A stretch of 15,950 nucleotides of DNA from positions 1 to 15,950 of the forward strand of contig DGVV01000066.1 in the NCBI GenBank assembly GCA_002395085.1, read 5' to 3'. The notes under the pieces are model-generated. The model was given only the letters and a program-made list of their open reading frames with translations, made no database searches and had not been told where the DNA came from. Below are positions 1 through 7,024 of the stretch, piece by piece. The position numbers were made by a program, and so were the translations under genes. The DNA comes from Ruminococcus sp. UBA4275 (GTDB taxonomy: Bacteria > Bacillota > Clostridia > Oscillospirales > Ruminococcaceae). Each line of letters begins with the position of its first letter. The stretch's first letter is position 1.

Positions 1-146
1 AGCGCCCCATTATAATCATCGCGCAGCGATACCTTTATCGACAAGCTGAAAGCGCAATCCATCTCATGAATCGCGCTTTCCGGATCAGATTCCTGTTTTA
101 AAGGTAAAATGCAGATCGTCCCTGTATTTCTCATAATACTTGTCAT
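1..146 (-). CDS. possible 5' part of an unrecognised gene running off the left edge
   Basis: On the minus strand an open frame starts at ATG 146-144 (alternatives GTG 152-150 or ATG 134-132) and stays open to the window edge, about 48 codons. It begins MTSIMRNTGTICILPL and continues with a mixed acidic/hydrophobic stretch. The only upstream ribosome-binding-like sequence is a weak AGGT. It lies about 64 bp downstream of the DUF4405 gene with no visible terminator between, so it could be the next gene of that operon. I do not recognise the family. A second minus-strand frame over about 210-60 also reads as plausible protein up to a TGA near position 75, so this stretch may instead be a decayed gene with a frameshift. 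Confidence 0.22.
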   Translation of the reverse strand, partial: MTSIMRNTGTICILPLKQESDPESAIHEMDCAFSLSIKVSLRDDYNGA

Positions 147-210
147 ATCCACATTCAGTACCTGTCACGTTACCATCTGCACTGTGTAAAACCGGTATTG
201 ATCGTGCTTG

Positions 211-957
211 TCATTGACCGACTGTCGCAGCCGTAAGAGCAAAATTCATCGCAGCACCGATGAAAACAGCAATGCAAAGCCAGATCAGCGGCTTCGGGGA
301 ATACTTCTTGTCTTTGTTCTTCTGCGTGATCTCTGACAGTACATACCCGATCAGTACGAAGAACAGGAGAATTGTAAGATTTTGCAGGATAACGAGCCAC
401 TTTGCCGCGGTATAGTCGAGAAACGCAAAGTGCGTCCGGAACGTGATATAATTCACGATGCCGCTTTTCAGAAACAGCCACAGTCCCGCGCCGGAAATAC
501 CTGTCAGTATCGCCTTGAAAACCGGCTTGCCCTTGTGGGGCAGCTTTGCGGTCATCGCTTTTATATGCAGACCGATATGCACACCCATAAGGATAAACGC
601 CCACCAGGACATCGCAAGGTGCAGTTTTCTTGCGGTCATCACATGGATCAGCCCATACAGAAAGCGAACTGCGTGGCCGCTCATGGACATTCCGCTGAGT
701 GCCGTCAGAGCGATAGCCGCAAGCATCAGCGTGTTCACCGCCGTCATGACAATGCGATAGGGTGAATACTTTCCCTTGAAAATTGACTGATACCATTTGC
801 GGTTGAGGATATGGTGCAGTACAAGCACAGCCGTCATGCCGATGCCGAGCCATTCGTGCAGCACATCGCCTGTCACCTGAAATGCCATTAAAAACAGCAA
901 AAGGACTGTCAGCACCACATCGACGATCCTTTTGATGATACCGGTCTTTGTCTGCAT
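211..957 (-). CDS. DUF4405-type multi-pass membrane protein (putative cytochrome b-like)
   Basis: A 248-residue integral membrane protein with about six or seven hydrophobic segments (roughly residues 12-30, 36-52, 68-90, 113-133, 148-168, 184-208, 222-246). Histidines sit in or next to the membrane spans: H34 in HEWLG, H48 and H49 in LHHILN, H113, H127 and H131. This spacing resembles DUF4405 and other cytochrome b-like bundles in which paired histidines may bind haem; haem binding is inference here. ATG 957 is preceded by AAGGAGGA at good spacing. The gene begins 15 bp after the flavodoxin stop, so it is the third gene of a tight operon with the aldo/keto reductase and the lipoprotein flavodoxin. 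That context suggests a membrane electron-transfer role. No clear terminator follows. Confidence 0.75.
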   Translation of the reverse strand: MQTKTGIIKRIVDVVLTVLLLFLMAFQVTGDVLHEWLGIGMTAVLVLHHILNRKWYQSIFKGKYSPYRIVMTAVNTLMLAAIALTALSGMSMSGHAVRFLYGLIHVMTARKLHLAMSWWAFILMGVHIGLHIKAMTAKLPHKGKPVFKAILTGISGAGLWLFLKSGIVNYITFRTHFAFLDYTAAKWLVILQNLTILLFFVLIGYVLSEITQKNKDKKYSPKPLIWLCIAVFIGAAMNFALTAATVGQ

Positions 958-972
958 AACAGTCCTCCTTAT

Positions 973-1701
973 TTAGTTCATGCTGTTGATCCAGTCCTGA
1001 ATTTCGCTCTCGGATATGCCTGCTTCGAGTCTGCCGCCTTTGAGCCAGTTGCCGCTTCCTGCCTGAGATGCAAGGTTTTCGCCGCTTCTGCCGATACTGC
1101 TGCCGCCCGAAGTGCAGAACGGAATGACCGTCTTGCCGTCAAAATCGTGTGCTTCCACAAATGTACTCATCATTCTCGGCGCATCGCCCCACCAGATCGG
1201 ATAGCCGATATAAACAGTGGAATAGCTGTCCAGATTGACTGTATCATTTTCGATGGCAGGCCGCACATTCGGGTCGTTCATCTCAATGGTCGTGCGGCTG
1301 TTTTTGTCATTCCAGTCGAGGTCTGCATCAGAGTACGGCTCTGCGGGGATAAGCTCGAAAATATCTGCATTCGTAACACCCGCGATACGCTCAGCCACGC
1401 CCTTTGTCGTGCCTGTTGCGGAGAAATACACAACGATCGTGTCAGCACCCGTGCTTTCGCCTGTGTCGGCATTCTGAGACTGCGTCTCAGTTTGTTCGGG
1501 GAAAGCCTTTTCTTCATCGGACTGTTCCGCTTTCGTCACCCCGGCAGACTCCTCCGTCTGCTGCGCCCGTGTTTCCTGTACAGCGGCTTGTGTCTGTAAT
1601 GCCGTTTCTGCCGGAGCAGAACTGCTGCTGTCCGCATTTCCGCAGGCGGTGAAGCCGAACATACACAGAGCAGCCAGCATTGAAATCATCAGTTTTTTCA
1701 T
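973..1701 (-). CDS. lipoprotein-anchored flavodoxin
   Basis: 242 residues. The N-terminus is a lipoprotein signal peptide: MKK, a hydrophobic core, then FTAC with the lipobox cysteine at residue 20. A Ser/Thr/Gln/Glu-rich linker (about 21-86) leads to a flavodoxin domain (about 88-242). That domain has the FMN phosphate loop (FSATGTTKGVAERI, about 93-106), the YPIWWGDAP flavin-loop motif typical of Flavodoxin_4-type proteins, and a CTSGGSS segment. It should be a one-electron carrier tethered outside the cytoplasmic membrane. A GTG nine bases upstream is in frame, but AGGTGA sits at correct spacing for ATG 1701, which is the start chosen. The gene is 13 bp after the aldo/keto reductase and 15 bp before the DUF4405 membrane protein, an obvious redox partner. 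Secretion of a cofactor-binding flavodoxin is unusual but known for this family. Confidence 0.85.
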   Translation of the reverse strand: MKKLMISMLAALCMFGFTACGNADSSSSAPAETALQTQAAVQETRAQQTEESAGVTKAEQSDEEKAFPEQTETQSQNADTGESTGADTIVVYFSATGTTKGVAERIAGVTNADIFELIPAEPYSDADLDWNDKNSRTTIEMNDPNVRPAIENDTVNLDSYSTVYIGYPIWWGDAPRMMSTFVEAHDFDGKTVIPFCTSGGSSIGRSGENLASQAGSGNWLKGGRLEAGISESEIQDWINSMN

Positions 1702-1714
1702 ACACTTCACCTGC

Positions 1715-2650
1715 TTACTTCATTTCCTTTTCCCAGAAGCGGATCACGTTCAGACCAAGACTGTCGGCAACGCTTTCAAGCTCCCTGACCTCGTCTGCTG
1801 TAAGCGTGATATTCGCCGCTTTCACAGCGTCCTCCACATGGCTGACCTTTGTCACACCGATGATCGGCAGAGTTCCCTTCGCGATTGCCCACGCAACCGG
1901 AACCTGTGCAATTCCCACGCCGTACTTGTCAGCGATCTTGCCAAGTGCCTTGTTCATGACCTCCAGCTTGTCGAGAATGGGGTTATAGCTGTCTGCTCTT
2001 GCCGAGCCTGCGGGCATGGGATGCGCGGTGTCATATTTACCCGAAAGTGCGCCCTGTTCCAGTACCATGTAGGAGAAGAATTTGATCCCGTTTTCCTTGC
2101 AGTAGCCGAGAATACCCGAATCCTCCGAAGAACGGTTGATCAGACTGTAGTGGTTCTGCACAGCCGAGAGTTTCAGACCGTGCGCTTTGAGAATTTCAGC
2201 CGCCTGTCTGATCTCCGCAAGATTGTGATTGGAAACACCGAGCATCGGCACGTTGTCCTTGCCCTCGTAATATTTCGCAAGCTCCTCTGTCCACTTCGGA
2301 GCGTCCCATACGTTATGGATCCAGTAGATGTCAAAGCGGTCAAGCTCCATGAGTTTCAGCTGCATTTCGATCATGTCCTGCATTGCCGTTGGAGATGAAC
2401 CGTCCGCACACTGGGGCGTGAACTTATCCGAGATCAGGAATCTGTCTCTCGGCAGGTCTTTCACAAAGCCCGCAAGCACCTTCTCGGAAGTACCCATTCC
2501 GTAGGCGTAAGCGGTATCCCACAGGTTCAGACCGTTTTCCATTGCCTTGCCGAAAATCGGGCGGAGCGTATCAGCCGTCAGGTTTCCGCCGAATGTTCCG
2601 TCATTGCCCCATGCCCACGCACCGAGGGCGATCTTTGGTAAATTCATCAT
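1715..2650 (-). CDS. aldo/keto reductase (first gene of redox operon)
   Basis: 311-residue NAD(P)H-dependent oxidoreductase of the aldo/keto reductase superfamily, a TIM-barrel enzyme that reduces carbonyl compounds. The tetrad is visible: Asp45 and Tyr50 in LWDTAYAYG, Lys76 in ISDKF, His112 in YWIHN. The C-terminal barrel includes GVSNHN, VQNHYSLI and an IPIIGV-like TLPIIGVTKVSH cofactor-phosphate segment. AAGGAGGA lies 7-8 bp before ATG 2650; a TTG at 2671 is in frame but would put the ribosome binding site inside the gene. The gene is followed closely by the flavodoxin and DUF4405 genes and is driven from the palindrome-flanked promoter near 2850-2878. The substrate cannot be told from sequence. 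It differs from the other two reductases in the window, so this is not a local duplication. Confidence 0.9.
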   Translation of the reverse strand: MMNLPKIALGAWAWGNDGTFGGNLTADTLRPIFGKAMENGLNLWDTAYAYGMGTSEKVLAGFVKDLPRDRFLISDKFTPQCADGSSPTAMQDMIEMQLKLMELDRFDIYWIHNVWDAPKWTEELAKYYEGKDNVPMLGVSNHNLAEIRQAAEILKAHGLKLSAVQNHYSLINRSSEDSGILGYCKENGIKFFSYMVLEQGALSGKYDTAHPMPAGSARADSYNPILDKLEVMNKALGKIADKYGVGIAQVPVAWAIAKGTLPIIGVTKVSHVEDAVKAANITLTADEVRELESVADSLGLNVIRFWEKEMK

Positions 2651-2663
2651 AGTATTATCCTCC

Positions 2664-2804
2664 TTATTCAATATTGTTCTTGAAACGTAGGCACTTTCCG
2701 GTCACATCACCTGTCCGCAGATACTGATAGTTTGGAAACCCAAACAGCACCGGTCTGACCGGTGTGGGGTAGAGCGCCAGTCTTGTATCAATGCTTTGCT
2801 TCAT
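2664..2804 (-). pseudogene. 46-codon leader ORF, possibly a flavin-reductase N-terminal remnant
   Basis: ATG 2804 follows GGGAGCG at about 7 bp and opens a 46-codon frame that ends at TAA 2666-2664, 13 bp before the aldo/keto reductase start. The first residues, MKQSIDTRLALYPTPV, resemble the N-terminus of flavin-reductase-like (DIM6/NTAB) proteins as I remember them; the rest does not continue that fold. It could be a truncated gene left by an internal deletion, a genuine small leader peptide, or chance. Two hairpins lie inside it, which favours a leader function over an ordinary coding gene. It is the first ORF after the promoter of this operon. Confidence 0.35.
2730..2764 (-). promoter_or_regulatory. 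tandem hairpins in the operon leader
   Basis: Two perfect short hairpins sit two bases apart: CACCGGT-ctg-ACCGGTG (2748-2764, 7-bp stem) and GTTTGG-aaac-CCAAAC (2730-2745, 6-bp stem). They lie between the promoter and the aldo/keto reductase, in the transcribed leader and inside the 46-codon ORF. Neither is followed by a T-run on the minus strand, so they are not plain terminators. A role in mRNA stability, attenuation or translational coupling is possible but not shown. Confidence 0.5.
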
Positions 2805-2828
2805 AAGTATCGCTCCCTGATTGCATTC

Positions 2829-2877
2829 TGACATCGTGTCATTATTGCTATTATAGCACTATTCTGACACGATGTCA
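2829..2877. promoter_or_regulatory. paired TGACA-N3-TGTCA operators
   Basis: Two perfect 13-bp palindromes, TGACATCGTGTCA at 2829-2841 and its reverse complement TGACACGATGTCA at 2865-2877, have centres 36 bp apart. One overlaps the -35 box and the other lies just downstream of the -10 box of the minus-strand promoter. On the minus strand both are followed by GAAT. The placement is typical of repression by a dimeric TetR- or MarR-type regulator. No gene for such a regulator adjoins this site. Confidence 0.8.
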
Positions 2878-2878
2878 A
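2850..2878 (-). promoter_or_regulatory. sigma-A promoter of the reductase-flavodoxin-DUF4405 operon
   Basis: Read on the minus strand: TTGACA (2878-2873), 17-bp spacer, TATAAT (2855-2850), both hexamers perfect consensus. This should be a very strong promoter when not repressed, which fits the two operators embedded in it. Confidence 0.9.
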
Positions 2879-2953
2879 TATACATTCCGGAATTTTTTGA
2901 TTTTCAGCATTATCAACAAAGTATCATGGTTCATATAGGGCATATTAAACAGA

Positions 2954-2987
2954 AGGGTATGCCTTCCATTTGCGGAGGACATACCCT
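2954..2987 (-). terminator. terminator of the fructose PTS operon
   Basis: A 14-bp imperfect inverted repeat (AGGGTATG arm at 2954-2961 and CATACCCT arm at 2980-2987, loop about 2968-2973) lies 77 bp downstream of the ptsI stop. On the minus strand the arm is followed by TCTGTTTAAT, a modest T-rich tract. It separates the PTS operon from the next minus-strand promoter at 2850-2878. Confidence 0.6.
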
Positions 2988-3063
2988 GTGCTTTTGAGCT
3001 ATGACAGCATTTATCAGAATCAAACAGCAATGCTCCGGGGATACTGTTCATAACGTATCGGTT

Positions 3064-4698
3064 TTATCTGGAAAGATCGGTTCGCCGCACGGCATCCCTG
3101 ACCTTCAGAACAAAGGACGGCGAGACAGAAAGCTCATCAATGCCCATGCGCAGGAAGGTCTCGGTCAGCGTGGTATCTGCCGCAAGTTCACCGCAGATGC
3201 CGATCCATGCGCCGTGTGCGTGCGCGTTCTTCGCAGACATTTCAATCAGGCGCAGGATCGCCTCATGATGCGTATCTACAAACTGCTCGACTGCTGCATT
3301 CTGCCGGTCACAGGCGAGTGTATACTGCGTCAGATCGTTCGTGCCGACGCTGAAGAAATCCACCAGCGGGGCAAGTCTGTCGCTGATAACGGCCGCAGCA
3401 GGTGTCTCGATCATGATGCCAAGCTCGACATTGTCAGAGAACGCAATGCCCTCTGCTGTCAGCTCGCCCTTCACCTCGTTGACAATCTGCTTGATCTGTT
3501 CCAGCTCAGAAACACTCGTAATCATCGGGAACATGATACCGAGTTCACCGAATGCCGATGCGCGGTAGAGTGCGCGAAGCTGTGTTCTGAAGATTTCGGG
3601 GCGTGTCAGACAGATGCGGATTGCACGGAATCCCAGCGCAGGATTCTCTTCTTTTGCAAGATTGAAATAATCCACCTGCTTGTCTGCGCCAATATCGAGC
3701 GTGCGGATGATGACCTTTTTGCCGGCCATGCTCTCAAGCACCTTTTTATACGCAGCAAACTGCTGCTCCTCGGTGGGATAGTCGCTGCTTTCCAGATAGA
3801 GAAATTCGCTGCGGAACAATCCGATGCCGCCTGCGTCATTTGCCAGAACCGCGCCGATATGATCCACGCCGCCGATATTGGCAAAAATCTTGATCTTTGT
3901 GCCGTCGAGCGTGACATTCTCCTTGCCCTTCAGTTCCTGAAGCAGACGCTTCTTTTCCTCATCTGCTTTCTGCTTCTGCTCAAGTCTGGTGCGTGTTTCA
4001 TCATCCGGATCGAGGAAAATCTCACCGGTATAGCCGTCAACCGCGGCGAATACACCGTCTTTCACCGCCGCAAGAAACGCGTTGCCTGCGCCGATGATTG
4101 CCGGAATATTCATATTTCTTGCGAGAATCGCTGTATGAGAATTGGATGAACCGTGTGCCGTGACAAATGCAAGCACCTTGTCCTTATCCAGCAGAACGGT
4201 CTCACTCGGTGCGAGATCGTCGGCGCAGATGATGACCTTTTCATCGCTGCCTGCCGTCTGTGTGCCCTCATCGGAAAGGCAGGCGATGATGCGGTTGGAA
4301 ATATCCTTCACATCCGCAGAGCGCGCCTGCATATATGCATCATCCATCGAAGCAAACATCTCGGCAAAATTGTCAGCCGTCAGCGAAACCGCATATTCCG
4401 CATTGACAGACTGCGTGTCGATAATGCTCTCAATAGATTCGTTGTAATCATCGTCCTCAATCATCATCATGTGGATCTCAAAGATCTGCGCATTTGCCTC
4501 GCCGACCTCTTTGAGCGCCTTATCGTAGATCTCCTGAAGCTGTGCTGCTGCTGCTGCTTTGGCGGCGGCCAGTCTGGCCTTTTCCGCTTCCGGATCATCA
4601 ACGTGCAGCATCTTCACAGTCGTTTCCCTGCGCTTGAATACGGACACTTTACCCAGCGCGACTGCGCCGTAAACGCCCTTGCCGCTGAATGTGGTCAT
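3064..4698 (-). CDS. ptsI: PTS Enzyme I (phosphoenolpyruvate-protein phosphotransferase)
   Basis: 544 residues, of normal EI length. EI transfers phosphate from phosphoenolpyruvate to its own histidine and then to HPr in the cytoplasm. The N-terminal HPr-binding region (about 30-140) leads to the phosphohistidine site GSSNSHTAILAR with His188. Then comes the PEP-binding barrel with GIGLFRSEFL (about 291-300), the Mg2+/PEP motif MIETPAA (about 429-435), SVGTNDLTQY (450-459) and the catalytic Cys502 in GICGELA. ATG 4698 was chosen because AAGGAGGAGGTG lies just before it; an upstream in-frame codon at 4746 would place that site inside the gene. It is the last gene of the fructose operon, 62 bp after ptsH, with a GC-rich hairpin between. 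Having EI in a fructose operon, not in a ptsHI pair elsewhere, suggests fructose is a main or sole PTS sugar. Confidence 0.97.
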   Translation of the reverse strand: MTTFSGKGVYGAVALGKVSVFKRRETTVKMLHVDDPEAEKARLAAAKAAAAAQLQEIYDKALKEVGEANAQIFEIHMMMIEDDDYNESIESIIDTQSVNAEYAVSLTADNFAEMFASMDDAYMQARSADVKDISNRIIACLSDEGTQTAGSDEKVIICADDLAPSETVLLDKDKVLAFVTAHGSSNSHTAILARNMNIPAIIGAGNAFLAAVKDGVFAAVDGYTGEIFLDPDDETRTRLEQKQKADEEKKRLLQELKGKENVTLDGTKIKIFANIGGVDHIGAVLANDAGGIGLFRSEFLYLESSDYPTEEQQFAAYKKVLESMAGKKVIIRTLDIGADKQVDYFNLAKEENPALGFRAIRICLTRPEIFRTQLRALYRASAFGELGIMFPMITSVSELEQIKQIVNEVKGELTAEGIAFSDNVELGIMIETPAAAVISDRLAPLVDFFSVGTNDLTQYTLACDRQNAAVEQFVDTHHEAILRLIEMSAKNAHAHGAWIGICGELAADTTLTETFLRMGIDELSVSPSFVLKVRDAVRRTDLSR

Positions 4699-4723
4699 TT
4701 GATGCACCTCCTCCTTACGGGTA

Positions 4724-4745
4724 TGGGGCAGCCGCAGCCGCCCCA
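4724..4745 (-). promoter_or_regulatory. GC-rich hairpin between ptsH and ptsI
   Basis: TGGGGC-a-GC-cgca-GC-c-GCCCCA forms an 8-bp stem with one internal mismatch and a 4-base loop. It fills the space between the ptsH stop (4761) and the ptsI ribosome binding site. No T-run follows on the minus strand, so it is more likely an RNA processing/stability element or weak attenuator that lowers EI relative to HPr than a full terminator. The function is inference. Confidence 0.55.
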
Positions 4746-4760
4746 CGCACTGATTCAGGC

Positions 4761-5027
4761 TTATTCGCCGAAACCGTCCTCAAACATCCCTGCCAGTTCA
4801 TCGAGAACTGCCTGCTCGTCGCCACCGCTGACACAGATCTCGACCTCTGTACCCTTTTTCAAACCGGCCGCCATAATCTGCATGACCGCCTTCGCCTTGA
4901 TGTCCTTGCCGTCAGCCTTGAGAATGACCTCGCTGTCCGGATGTGCCTTGACCGCCTTTGCAATCATACCTGCCGGTCTCATGTGCATACCTTCTGCATT
5001 CACAATTGATACTTTCCTGGATAACAT
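4761..5027 (-). CDS. ptsH: HPr family phosphocarrier protein lacking the regulatory serine
   Basis: 88 residues, the usual HPr length. HPr carries phosphate from EI to EIIA. The active-site motif is EGMHMRPAG with His15; most HPr proteins have H-A-R-P, so Met16 is a mild variant. The region that in Bacillus HPr reads K-S46-I-M-G-V-M is here K-A47-V-M-Q-I-M, so the residue matching Ser46, target of HPr kinase/phosphorylase, is alanine (codon GCG, 4889-4887). This protein should work in sugar transport but not be phosphorylated on serine for CcpA-type catabolite repression. ATG 5027 has AAAGGAGG at good spacing. The gene lies between fruA and ptsI in the fructose operon. Confidence 0.95.
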   Translation of the reverse strand: MLSRKVSIVNAEGMHMRPAGMIAKAVKAHPDSEVILKADGKDIKAKAVMQIMAAGLKKGTEVEICVSGGDEQAVLDELAGMFEDGFGE

Positions 5028-5065
5028 AATAAAATCCTCCTTTAATTTCTATTTGACTGGTTGTA

Positions 5066-6985
5066 TTATGCGGCCTGAGGCTGCTTCTTTTTCAGCAGCG
5101 CAAGCATCAGCATACCGACTACAGAACCGATTGCAAGTGCAATCACATATTGCAGGGGATTTCCGACCACGGGGAATACAAAGATACCGCCGTGCGGCGC
5201 TCTCAGCGAGCAGCCGAATGCCATGGAAAGACCGCCTGCCGCTGCCGCGCCGATCATGCAGGAAGGAATGACTCTTGCCGGATCCGCTGCGGCGTAGGGA
5301 ATTGCACCCTCGGTGATGAAACTCAGTCCCATGATATAGTTGACAGGACCGTTCTTGCGTTCTTCTTCAGTAAACCGGTTCTTGAAGAATGTCGTTGCAA
5401 GTGCAATTGCAATCGGGGGAACCATACCACCGACCATAACCGCCGCCATAATATCAAAATTGCCCTGCGAGATTGCCGCGACACCGAAGACATACGCCGC
5501 CTTGTTGAACGGGCCTCCCATATCAATCGACATCATGCCGCCGAGAACACATCCGAGCAGTACCTTGCTGGAATCGCCCATGCCGCTGAGGAAACTGGAA
5601 ACGCCCTCATTGAGCAGTCCCATGATCGGGTTGACCGCGCACATCATAATGCCGACAATCGCCAGGCCTCCGAGCGGATAGATCAGAACCGGCTTGATGC
5701 CGTTCAGCGCCTTGGGGAGTCCGTTGCAGAGCTTTTCAAGCCGGAGCATCAGGAAGCCGCCGAGAAAGCCCGCAAGCAGTGCGCCGAGGAATCCGGAAGG
5801 CACATCGCCGCCGGGCGAAGCAAAGGTTGCGCCGGCTGCCGCCATAGCACCGCCTGCCATACCGACCAGAAAGCCCGGTCTGTCCGCGATACTGAGTCCG
5901 ATATATCCGGCAAGAACCGGAATCATAAACTGGAAAGCGTAGTTGCCGATGGTCTTGAACCATGCCGCGGCTGCAAGATGCGTACCGAAATCGCCGTCCT
6001 GCGGAGCGCCGCCGAGCGAGTCAATCAGGAATGCCAGCGCGATAAAAATACCGCCGGCTACAGTAAACGGAAGCATATTCGAGACACCGTTCATCAGATG
6101 CTTATAGAGCTTTCTGCCGAAGCCTTCGCCGCCGTCCGAAGATTTTTCTCCGCTGTCCGCCGCACCCTCATGGTGATAGACCGGCGCATCCCCTTTTGCT
6201 ATGCGGTTGATGAGTTCCTCAGGGATCTTGATGCCGTCCGAAACTTTTGTCCGGATGACCTTTTTGCCCTCAAACCGTGACATCGGAACAGTTTTATCCG
6301 CCGCAACAATGATACCGTCGCAGGCGTCAATCTCCTCCTGTGTCAGGATGTTCTTTGCACCGCCGGAGCCGTTTGTCTCGACCTTGATTGAGATGCCGAG
6401 CTTTTTGCCTGCCTTTTCCAGCGCCTCGGCAGCCATGTAGGTGTGCGCAATGCCCGTCGGACACGCCGTAACCGCAAGCACCTTATAGCCTTCTTCCGCC
6501 TTTTCCTCCGCTTTCGGCTCGTCGGGATATTTTTCCTTTTCCATTTCGTCGATGACTTTCAGAAATTCGTCAGCGTCCTTCGCCTTCAGCAGATTCTCTC
6601 TGAAATCCTCGTCCATGAGGATGGTCATCAAACGCGAAAGCACTTCAAGATGCACATCGCCGTCATTCGGGGCAGCGATCATAAACAGCAGATTGGAAGG
6701 TTCATCGTCGAGCGCTTCATAATCGACGCCGTCCGGAACGGTCATCGCTGCAAGCGAAGGTGCTTTGACGGCCTCACTCTTTGCGTGCGGGATGGCGATG
6801 CCTTCACCGACAGCGGTTGAACCCTTTTCCTCACGCGCAAGAATGCCTGCCTTGTAGGCTTCTTTATCAGCGATTTTGCCGCCCTTGACCTGTAAGTCGA
6901 TCAGCATATCAATCGCTTCAGGCTTTGATTTCGGTGATGCATTCAGTCTGATGCTGTCCTTGCTGAGCAGATCTACGATTCGCAT
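5066..6985 (-). CDS. fruA: PTS fructose transporter, EIIABC fusion
   Basis: 639 residues in the order EIIA-EIIB-EIIC. EIIA (about 1-150) has the phosphohistidine His67 in GIAIPHAKS. EIIB (about 167-265) has the phosphocysteine Cys175 in TACPTGIAHTYMAAEAL, the fructose-family signature. A charged Lys/Glu linker joins A to B, and a Gly/Ser/Asp-rich linker (about 266-290) joins B to the EIIC channel (about 291-633), which has many membrane spans and the MSIDMGGPFNKAAY motif. The protein imports fructose and releases fructose 1-phosphate inside, using phosphate from the HPr encoded downstream. GAGGAGG precedes ATG 6985. It lies 39 bp after fruK and 38 bp before ptsH. All three phosphorylation or transport domains look intact. 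Confidence 0.97.
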   Translation of the reverse strand: MRIVDLLSKDSIRLNASPKSKPEAIDMLIDLQVKGGKIADKEAYKAGILAREEKGSTAVGEGIAIPHAKSEAVKAPSLAAMTVPDGVDYEALDDEPSNLLFMIAAPNDGDVHLEVLSRLMTILMDEDFRENLLKAKDADEFLKVIDEMEKEKYPDEPKAEEKAEEGYKVLAVTACPTGIAHTYMAAEALEKAGKKLGISIKVETNGSGGAKNILTQEEIDACDGIIVAADKTVPMSRFEGKKVIRTKVSDGIKIPEELINRIAKGDAPVYHHEGAADSGEKSSDGGEGFGRKLYKHLMNGVSNMLPFTVAGGIFIALAFLIDSLGGAPQDGDFGTHLAAAAWFKTIGNYAFQFMIPVLAGYIGLSIADRPGFLVGMAGGAMAAAGATFASPGGDVPSGFLGALLAGFLGGFLMLRLEKLCNGLPKALNGIKPVLIYPLGGLAIVGIMMCAVNPIMGLLNEGVSSFLSGMGDSSKVLLGCVLGGMMSIDMGGPFNKAAYVFGVAAISQGNFDIMAAVMVGGMVPPIAIALATTFFKNRFTEEERKNGPVNYIMGLSFITEGAIPYAAADPARVIPSCMIGAAAAGGLSMAFGCSLRAPHGGIFVFPVVGNPLQYVIALAIGSVVGMLMLALLKKKQPQAA

Positions 6986-7024
6986 TGATATTCCTCCTCA
7001 CTATGTATAGTATTTCCTTCGTTT

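Noticed and set aside
3001..4149. Long plus-strand open frame (382 codons) antisense to ptsI
   Set aside because: It lies wholly opposite a complete, motif-bearing ptsI, is rich in Cys/His/Arg as antisense frames usually are, and has no ribosome binding site or known domain.
4153..6280. Long plus-strand frames (4153-5271 and 5150-6280) antisense to ptsI, ptsH and fruA
   Set aside because: They cross gene boundaries of well-supported minus-strand genes, have low-complexity Arg/His/Cys composition and no recognisable start signal.
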